64,000 nt of DNA, taken from NCBI GenBank assembly GCA_026214975.1, contig CM047805.1, positions 64,712,170 to 64,776,169 on the forward strand, in the 5' to 3' direction. Position 1 is the first letter of the stretch. Every line of letters begins with the position of its first letter. The notes under the pieces are model-generated. The model searched no databases. It was given only the letters and a program-made list of their open reading frames with translations, and had not been told where the DNA came from. Below, one piece after another: positions 56,214-64,000 of this stretch. A program made the translations under genes and the position numbers. This stretch comes from Gentiana macrophylla (lineage: Eukaryota > Streptophyta > Magnoliopsida > Gentianales > Gentianaceae).

Positions 56214-56668
56214 GTAGGGGGACCCGCAGGTGTTCAAGGATGGTAAATGGCTGTCATAAATAGAAAAGAAAATCCAAACAACCGGGAATCCTTCCTCAAG
56301 CAGGGCTTATTCTATGTTGAAGTGGAATGTCCACGGTCCCCACTCCCCGTGTAATGTATGGGCTGCCCTAGATTGGGCTTTTATTTATTTATATATTTTT
56401 ATATACAATATCCTGATTAGATCTAACAATGAGTTGTGTGAATCATTTTGTTTTTATCGTATATGATTTATTGATAGATATAAGTAATACTACCACGGAT
56501 AGTGATTTAGGCACAAAAAAGTACACATAAATCATCCACACAACACTTTATAACTACATATTTTAACATTTAAAAGAAAAACAAAATAACACAAAAATTC
56601 TGCACCACACAAATGCAAATTCGGGGGATGAGTGGTGCACCAAATCGGTGCCAAAATCATTTTCCATA
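56214..56668. other. intergenic, no gene seen
   Basis: AT-rich host sequence without a supported feature. Confidence 0.5.
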
Positions 56669-56908
56669 CTACCACCGTCCCAAAATGTAAGTTCAATTGA
56701 GGTTTTCACACTTATTAAGAAAGTTGGTTATATTAGTTATGTGTCATTAATTTTGATGGAAAAAAAAATCTAAAATGACCTTTGACAGTTATTAATGCGT
56801 AGTAGTAAAAAGTGGATGGGTAAATAATAAATGAGGGATAAAATGAAAAAAATGTAATAAATACTTCATTGGGTATCTAAATGGACTTCCATTTTGGGAC
56901 GGAGGTAA
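56669..56908. mobile_element. 240-bp Stowaway-type MITE
   Basis: Ends CTACCACCGTCCC and GGGACGGAGGTAA are inverted, flanked by TA on each side (56667-56668 and 56909-56910). This is the CTCCCTCCGTCCC-type end of Stowaway (Tc1/mariner) MITEs. Confidence 0.9.
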
Positions 56909-56910
56909 TA

Positions 56911-58454
56911 CGATAATATGTGATATTAGGATCACATATTCATATGTTGTGGTTTGCCACACATTACGCTATATGGAGAAACGAGAGAAATATCATAAAT
57001 TCGTTACTATAATTCCATGCCCGGAATAAATTCATCACAAAAGTCGACAAATATGATGTGATGATGATGTGGTAGTGTGTGTACACACACTATCATTAGG
57101 TGGCGGTCTTGGGTAATGAAAAAAAAAATCATAATTTTTACAAATATGATGGGATGATGATATGAGTTCAGTGATGCATCATGTTATGTTAATTATATAT
57201 TGTGACAATCTTGTTATGACCGTAGCACTATTCAATTTAGAATGATTGCAGAGGGAAACCAACAAGAGCGGACTTATTCATTGTGATTGCCTCGTCCTTT
57301 TTCCGAGTGGAACTCACTATTATCGGATTTAGCTAGTGATTGAGTAGACAATGGGTGGGCACGAGTTTGATTATTATATCAATATCATAGTCTAACGAGT
57401 AAATGTTCCTCGGGGGGTTGAAAATTGTCATCTTTACCAGTGATTCCACATACGTACACAACCACTAAATACGGCATATGGCCTTGAAGGGTTTTCTGGG
57501 ACGTGTATATTGTTCAAATGGTCTGGATACCTACAGCGCTATCAATTAAAAAAAAACTTATGCAATTAAATAAAAAAATTGTATGAAGCAAAATGTTAGT
57601 ATCATTTTATTTCTATTTTTTTAAGGTAATAAGATGTATGGAAAAATGCAAATCTCTCACGATACATTGAAAGTGTTTGATTCAAACGGTGACTATTTTA
57701 ATCAAATCAGAAATGCCCGGAACTAATGATGCTTTTTGAATTAAATTTGAATTTCATTTTTACAAAGACAAAAGTGTGTCACATCCGAATCAGTGTACGT
57801 CTTCACGAAACATAACAATCACCTCACTCTGTCTTCACGAAACATAACAATTCACATGAATGTGTCGGTGAAAAGCAAAAAATCAAAGCGAGCAACATGT
57901 AAAGACAGATTATGCCGACAAATATATGAAGAAGAGTAGTACCTAATTGTTAGAAACAATGGTATTGTCGTTGATGATATTTCAAGAATTGGTTTGTCAT
58001 TAAATAAAAGATCCAAATTATAAGAAAATGAAAAGTAGAAAAGATCCCCTCAAAAAAAAAAAAAAAAAATAGTAATAGAAAAGATCGAAACCATGTGTAT
58101 GAAGGAGGAGAGTTTTTGTTCGTGTCTTCCTATCCGTCTGGCAAAATGTGTCAGCTCCCTTGAAGTTATGATGCAAGTAATTATTTGCGTAGAAGAAACG
58201 AAACCGACAAAGATATAAAACCATGTTCCAGAAAACCACGAGCTTTAAAGGTGATAAGAGTACAAATGCCTTCTTCATATCGGTCATTTGAGAAGGCGAC
58301 GGGACAAGTGTAATTGGGTGGCAATGTGTATGGTGTGGTAGGATATAACAAAACCATAGGCTATATCGGTGGTTTATAGCAAAGTCTTTTGTCTTATTGG
58401 TTAAGACAAATTAGTTAAATCCATTCGTTTGTCAAGTGAACTTTTAATGTAGTA
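56911..58454. other. intergenic, no supported gene
   Basis: AT-rich. It contains the palindrome TAGTGTGTGTACACACACTA near 57074, a short direct repeat TCTTCACGAAACATAACAA at 57800 and 57832, and an A-run near 58051-58068. Minus-strand frames of up to about 89 codons are low-complexity at their ends and unconvincing. Confidence 0.5.
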
Positions 58455-58481
58455 CTAGTTAGTCGTCCGTGCTATGCACGG
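58455..58481 (-). mobile_element. Helitron-like 3' end on the minus strand
   Basis: The minus strand reads the hairpin CCGTGCATAGCACGG, then CTAG (58458-58455) with host T next. This is the plant Helitron 3' signature, similar to the end at 51074. The 5' end, to the right in plus coordinates, was not located. Confidence 0.5.
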
Positions 58482-59530
58482 GTGTTGCCATTCTCATATG
58501 GGTATGATGTGGTGTTTGGATAGTATATCTTCTTTGTGCATCTATTACGTTGTAGGCATTGAATATACTACATTAGAAATGCATATGTAAGACTTGGAAG
58601 GTAAAGATAACGGCAGGACTTTAAGTTCGAGCATGCGGATATGGTTGAGCCTCCGAAAAGCCCGATAAAATGATATTACAATTTCTTAGTTCTACAAGTA
58701 GGATAAATACATAAGTTGTTCCGTTGATTGCAATAAATTAAAAAAATAAACATGGTAAAAGTAGCGTGGAGGTACAAAATGCTGCCACTATAATTTACTT
58801 ATAATAATACCCTTTCTAAGAAGGAGGAATTCCTTCATTTGGTTCCCTCTTAAATATCCTACTCATGTCCTGAAAAAAGATACAAAATGTACATAAGAGT
58901 AGGCAAAGCAAAAGTGAATCAGTAAGAAAGGATAGTGGCTCAAACTGCTAGCTTTCTCTTGGAAAAATGATAAACTTATACAAGGATCTTTGTTACCATT
59001 GTAATAGACTCTTGCTCAATCCCAACCTATAAAACCACAATACAAAAAAAAAATAGTATAGACAAAACCATGGAGAAACCATACGAACCCATCAGATTAA
59101 AGAAAGAAGAGAGCATTCTTGCACATATGACAGAGATGCAACCATACGATAGACAAAACCATGGAAGCCAAGAAGAGAGCACCCTTTCAAGGTAGAAGCC
59201 ACGACAAAACAAAACAAAACCATCACACTACTACAAAAATAAATCAGAACTCAATAGCGCAATAATGGAAAGAGACTATAAGTTGAGGAATTGCACCTAC
59301 ATATTAAGAAAATCGAATGTAATCGCCTGTAAAAATTTGGAATATTAATCAATTTTGAGAACAATAACAGTAAGCATACATCAAATTCACGAATTCCATG
59401 GGCATCAATCTACTGAATCACAAAACTATTCAACATTCTTCAAACCAGGGCTGGCAATATTGTGTTATAGGAACATTCTAACCCCTTTTGTCATTTGCAA
59501 CACTTTTGCTTCTTAAAGTCTCACCCTGCC
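58482..59530. other. intergenic or Helitron interior
   Basis: No gene seen. Repeated phrases GACAAAACCATGGA and ACCATACGA occur near 59061-59165. Confidence 0.45.
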
Positions 59531-60050
59531 TAGAGCTGTTAACGAGCCGAGCCGAGTATTGGTGGTTTATACTCGAGCTCGTTCGTTTGTTAAACGAACA
59601 AAAAATCATGTTCAAGCTCGGCTCGTTTAAAAGATGAAATGTTCGAGCTCGGCTCGTTGAACATATTTTTTTGTCTTTCGGCTCGAATTCGGTTCGTTAA
59701 AATATAATGTAAAAATAACAAGATAGACATAAAAATTATATATATTACACAACTAAAATTACTATAAAAATATCTAAATATTTTATAAATTCAATCTATA
59801 ATATCTATTTGATTAATAAATGAATTATCCTCTTTTGAGTCAGGGTTACCGTAAATTGATGTATTTATATAAGCATGTTCGCGAACATAATCGAACGTTC
59901 ACGAACCAAGCTCGTGTTCGTTCATTAAGCAAACGAGCCTACAATCATGTTCGAGCTCGGCTCGTTAAGCTAAACTAACAAACGATCACGAACACTAACG
60001 AACCGAACACGAGCTTATTCACGAGCGGCTCTGTTCGTTTAACAGCACTA
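59531..60050. mobile_element. 520-bp hAT-type MITE rich in GAGCTCGGCTCGTT
   Basis: Inverted ends TAGAGCTGTTAACGAGC and CGTTTAACAGCACTA. The flanking octamers ACCCTGCC (59523-59530) and GCCCTGCC (60051-60058) match at seven of eight positions. Subterminal GCTCGGCTCGTT units are repeated in both orientations. Confidence 0.85.
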
Positions 60051-60058
60051 GCCCTGCC

Positions 60059-61224
60059 AAACACACTGATGCTTTATGAACAAAGTGCTCGTAAGCAATT
60101 ATGGTTACTCTTTAGCAATTGCAGACGCGCTCTAAGTCCATCAAGGCACAAACACTACACATATTAAACAAATTGTGCACCCTCATGTCAGATTAGTTCC
60201 TAATAGAAACAAGAATAATAATGATGCATCTCTCCCCCTCCAGTTCAAAATTCTGGCTTTACGAAAGCAGAGGATTATGTGCACGTACTACAAAGCGAGA
60301 AAATGAACTTTCACTCGATATGCTTACAAATACACTGTCCAGTTATTAAGTGTTATGAAATAAAACATGGACAGAGAGTGAGAAGATGTCAGTGTCTCCA
60401 CCTCACCATTTGTTCTCTCTTTATTATATACTTCACATTGTAATTCGTTATTCAATTAAATAAGACAGTAAAAGAGGCACCCAAGGAGAAGAACAAGAAG
60501 AAGCCTTTCAGCTAAAACAACTTGACAGGGAAACAATTGTAAGCTTGTTTATTCACATTTTGAGGGGAACATGTGGAAAAATTTGGCAGTAAAATGAGTT
60601 TACCAAATGCCCCCATCTCATGAAATTCCATTACATCTCTCACTCTGACCACTAATATAGCTAGAATTGCTACTCAATAAAAATAGAAGTAATAAATAAA
60701 AAAGAAAACACAGTAATTGTGCATACCCTTGAAACACATGGAAACACATTTTCCAGCTTCTGCTAATTGCTAATATACCAAACCTGCAAATATAAAGACC
60801 TAAGAAAATCACTAAATTTGAAAACCTCCGGAAATTTCCTAATGTCGGATGTTCTGGAGACATTGTCTAATTTTTAAATCTGAAAAACAAGATAATTATG
60901 TAATTGAGACCTTTCAAAGAAATGGAAGCTTTTATCCTCTACTAATGCCTGCAGAATACATCATCCTGAAAAAAGGAGAAAACAACGGGACAAAAACATG
61001 CAAAACATCAAGAATCTTGAAAAATCCAGTCCATGTACTTGTTAGATGAAGATATATATTTAAAAAAATTGCCTAATCGGAGAATACATTCCGGCAAAGG
61101 ATATGCGGCGACGTGATTTGGAAAGAAGCAGAGATTTGTTATAGCATTTGTGTAGATTTGAAGCAGGGCGAGAGCAAGAAGATAGTTTTATTTTAGGTGG
61201 AGGTGGAGTGGCCCTTTGAAAACA
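60059..61224. other. intergenic, no supported gene
   Basis: AT-rich. Frames of 60-80 codons on either strand do not look like protein. The last 120 bp are G-rich on the plus strand (GGTGGAGGTGGAGTGG near 61197). Confidence 0.45.
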
Positions 61225-61430
61225 GGTTGAGATCACCTGATCGATTTCGGTGTCTAATTTCGATATCTAAGTAAAAACTACGTAGTTTTATGTGTGTTTT
61301 ATTTTTTTCAGAAAATTTAAGGAAAACAAAAAAAAAAACAAAACCCAAAATTAAAACACACATGAAACTACGTAGTTTTTACTTAGACATCAAAATTAGA
61401 CACCGAAATCGGACATGTGATCTCAACCGC
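61225..61430. mobile_element. 206-bp foldback MITE, Mutator-like
   Basis: Almost the whole element is one inverted repeat: GGTTGAGATCACCTGATCG at the left and CGGACATGTGATCTCAACC at the right, with AAACTACGTAGTTT in both arms. Perfect 9-bp duplications TTGAAAACA lie at 61216-61224 and 61431-61439. Confidence 0.92.
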
Positions 61431-61439
61431 TTGAAAACA

Positions 61440-62780
61440 TGTCTCTGATTGGAGGAGAAAGAAGGCAGGCTCGAGCTGTGTGCCAACGTAAAATAAAATA
61501 AGGTGATGCACATTACATCGTACGTAACCGTTAAGTAGAAAAATATATTACAATGTTGTTGAAATGTTGTTACTACTTAATGGGATGGAGAACACATTGG
61601 GCCACACCTAAAAACATCTTCTCATCATATTAAATTTACAGATTGCTTGCAATGACCACTATGGCACTAAGAGTATCATAGTAGTAATGATATTACACCA
61701 AAATTACTAATATGTATGTGATCAAGCATGGAAAGCAAATGGAAGTATCATTTTTGTAATATACATATATATTTTCATGATCCAGATGATAAGTAAAAAT
61801 GCATTTAATAGTTGTGACTTTAGCATAAACTAAGTCTTGTTTACGGGATGTATTGTTGTGAGATGTAGCAAAAGACAATTATGTAAAAATAAGATGATGC
61901 AAAAGAAGATGAGAAGATCATGTGTGTGCATAATAACCTTCTTTCATTAGATCAGAGACTCGATCATTTCAACTTTCAATAAGACGACAACCTTGTAAAT
62001 TTAAATGGGAAAAAGAGTAGATTAGTTCAACTTCAAAGTATGAAGTATCCATCAAAATAGGATAAACACCTTATGATATCGTTCAAAGAGCTTTAATTTT
62101 GGAAGCATCAAGATTTTATCGTGTACATTATGTAAGAAGAATCCTGGGAATAACTTGTTGCTGAAAATGATGGAAAGCTTTATGCTTCAATTGAAATGTA
62201 CGACTTTTGATGGTAACTAACTACTCAGTATCATAGCAGTTAGCCATTTGCAAAGATATGTTCAAAGGCAATGGTGCTTTTAATATCTCCATGGTTGATG
62301 TAATCCATCCGAAGTACCTATCAATTAATGAGTATATCTATGATATGATAGATTTTGGGAGGTGTACTTATTTGATTTGATTCTACAGTAAAGGATTTTT
62401 TAGTTGATGGTCGATGGATAGCAGTCTGTATAACAGTAGTATGGTTTCAACCCTGTGTCAACTCATGTACAATAAGCCTACTCCAATTAATTAACATTAA
62501 GAAGAGAATGTAATAGATACACCGAAGGAAGGACACAATTGCAAACCAACCTGCCAGAAGGAAGGACACCATTCCAGTGTGGGATGCGCGCTCTCTCTTG
62601 CAGAGATGACCTGATTATGACAAAGCGCTTAAAAAACGAGTCGATTGATTAAAGTAAATTATCTTTCTTTTACGGTCTGTTTTTGCACCATTTTTATTAA
62701 ATTTACAGCATTGTGTACTTTGTCTTTGCAAGTTTTAAATTATTCAAATTTGTATTTTTTTGTCCGTTGAAAAAAAACAG
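61440..62780. other. intergenic, no supported gene
   Basis: AT-rich sequence. Nothing beyond short chance frames was recognised. Confidence 0.45.
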
Positions 62781-62946
62781 TTTGAACTACTTGGTGATGA
62801 TGAATCGATTTCATTGTGGAAGAATCGATTACATTGTACCGAAAGACATCGGAAAATATTTGGATAAAAGAAGAATTTGGATGTTGCACCGAATCGATAC
62901 AATATTAAACCCGGTATATATTGGGACAGCGTTCACAGAGGCAACA
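62781..62946 (+). CDS. possible exon of an unknown gene
   Basis: The segment lies between a 3' splice-like AAAACAG (ends 62780) and a good donor ACA|GTAAGT at 62947. One frame is open throughout and reads DYIVPKDIGKYLDKRRIW, then HRIDTILNPVYIGTAFTEAT. A second frame is open for the first half, so the frame choice is uncertain. No family recognised. Confidence 0.3.
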
Positions 62947-63096
62947 GTAAGTTCACTTAATCATCTTCAAATCAATTTCTTTTTTAAGATCACGATTTTT
63001 GCATGTTTTATCTCTACACTTTTACCTATCATCTCTGAATTCATTATAACATTTTCAACTCATTTCAGCCATATGGCAGATTTTTATTGATTGCAC

Positions 63097-63880
63097 GTTG
63101 ATAGTTGGAAAATAACATGTTCGATAGAATATGTGGGAAAAAAACATAGATGAGATAAAAGCATCAATATGAAACATCTTGAAACAAAAACAGCTAAAAG
63201 TGGCCTTTAATGTTGGTTGTTTAGACATGAGTATTGTTATTTACAAAACTGATGAAATTCATTGTTTATTGGCATGAGATTATTAGGGTTTTAAGAGAAC
63301 CTGACGAAGGAGAAAGAGCAAGAAAACCGGATGCATACTTGAGAAGTCTATTAGTATAAAAAAACAAATTTACTTTATGACTTTACCGAAAGAATCAAAA
63401 GAGACAGAATTTGCTAATCTCACTGCTAATCTTTTTTATCACAATATCATTTCGGCTGATCTACATAATTTAAATTTGCCGAAGGAATCACACTGGGCCC
63501 GTGTCACACGAGAGAGGATTATTTTTAGTTGTGATGAGCGCCGGTCTCTTTTGATTCTTCGGTCTGATCACAAAGTAAATTTTCTTTTTTATACGAATAG
63601 ACTTTTCAAGTATGCATCTGTTTTTCTTGCTTCTTTCTTGTTCGTCCGCACTTTTAAAATCCTAATAATCTCATACCAATAAACAATGATTTTCATCGTT
63701 TTGTAAATAACTTGATATCAATGTTTGAACAACCAACATTAAAGGCAACTTCTAGCTGTTTTTGTTTCAAGTTTTTTACGTTTGCTATCTTCTATGTTTC
63801 ATATTAATACTTTTATCCCTCATCTATGGTTTTTTCCCCACATATTATATCCAACATGTTATTTTTCCAACTATCAACAT
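63097..63880. mobile_element. 784-bp element with about 130-150-bp inverted ends
   Basis: 63097-63228 is inverted at about 63723-63880 with small indels: outer ends GTTGATAGTTGGAAAA, inner ends CCTTTAATGTTGGTTGTT. No target duplication was found. The interior contains the frame listed next. Confidence 0.75.
63377..63682 (+). CDS. frame inside the inverted-repeat element
   Basis: It is 101 codons. The first two thirds look like protein (LPKESHWARVTRERIIFSCD, RRSLLILRSDH). A donor-like CAAA|GTAAAT near 63574 suggests a real exon may end there, and the tail after it is hydrophobic and less convincing. No family recognised. It may be a host exon carried by the element. Confidence 0.3.
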   Translation: MTLPKESKETEFANLTANLFYHNIISADLHNLNLPKESHWARVTRERIIFSCDERRSLLILRSDHKVNFLFYTNRLFKYASVFLASFLFVRTFKILIISYQ

Positions 63881-64000
63881 CGAAGATCCAACATCCACCC
63901 AAAAATATCTGACATATTGCTGAAATGGACTGAAAAGGTAATAATGAATGCATAGATAGACAAAATTGCAGAGATAAAATATTCAGGATAGAAGTGCAAA

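Overview
This window is nuclear DNA of a flowering plant. It holds spliced genes with GT-AG introns, LTR retrotransposons primed by plant tRNA-Asp and initiator tRNA-Met, hAT, Mutator, Stowaway and Helitron-type elements, and shuffled pieces of plastid DNA (rrn23, rps7, psaB). I cannot name the species. About two thirds of the window is transposable element, most of it in two blocks (7.9-33.4 kb and 34.1-49.7 kb).

Left part (1-7.9 kb): an LTR-like fragment, then a minus-strand gene of 11 exons (1739-4234) whose splice phases all agree and which encodes about 326 residues of unknown function. Its upstream side carries plastid fragments, three of them inside a 571-bp hAT-like element (4846-5416). 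A second MITE-like sequence with a 490-bp, almost G-free satellite follows.

Block 1 (7868-33389, TSD GGCGG): a minus-strand Athila-type Ty3/gypsy element with gag and protease but no reverse transcriptase. Two later insertions split it. One is a minus-strand, coding-free copia-like element (11122-20085, TSD TTTAG). The other is a plus-strand, nearly coding-free Athila-type element (21532-28713, TSD GAACA) that cuts the gag-protease frame exactly. The block appears to sit inside a plus-strand host gene whose possible last exon is 33732-33896.

Block 2 (34072-49740): a decayed copia element (34072-40798) holding an 816-bp hAT element, joined by an abnormal junction to a second, plus-strand copy of the coding-free copia-like family (about 40815-49740). 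Its 3' LTR carries a 382-bp MITE with two strong hairpins.

Right part (49.7-64 kb): several MITEs, two Helitron-like 3' ends, and a plus-strand locus (51448-54201) that combines a possible plastid-targeting first exon, three exons of a PELOTA fragment and the five 3' exons of an unidentified gene with one in-frame stop. A 1.76-kb Mutator-like element with long inverted ends and a small ORF follows, then mostly unannotated intergenic DNA with a few possible exons near 62.8-63.6 kb.

Paired LTRs differ far more by small indels near G/C runs than by substitutions. Some frame breaks may therefore be sequence errors rather than decay.
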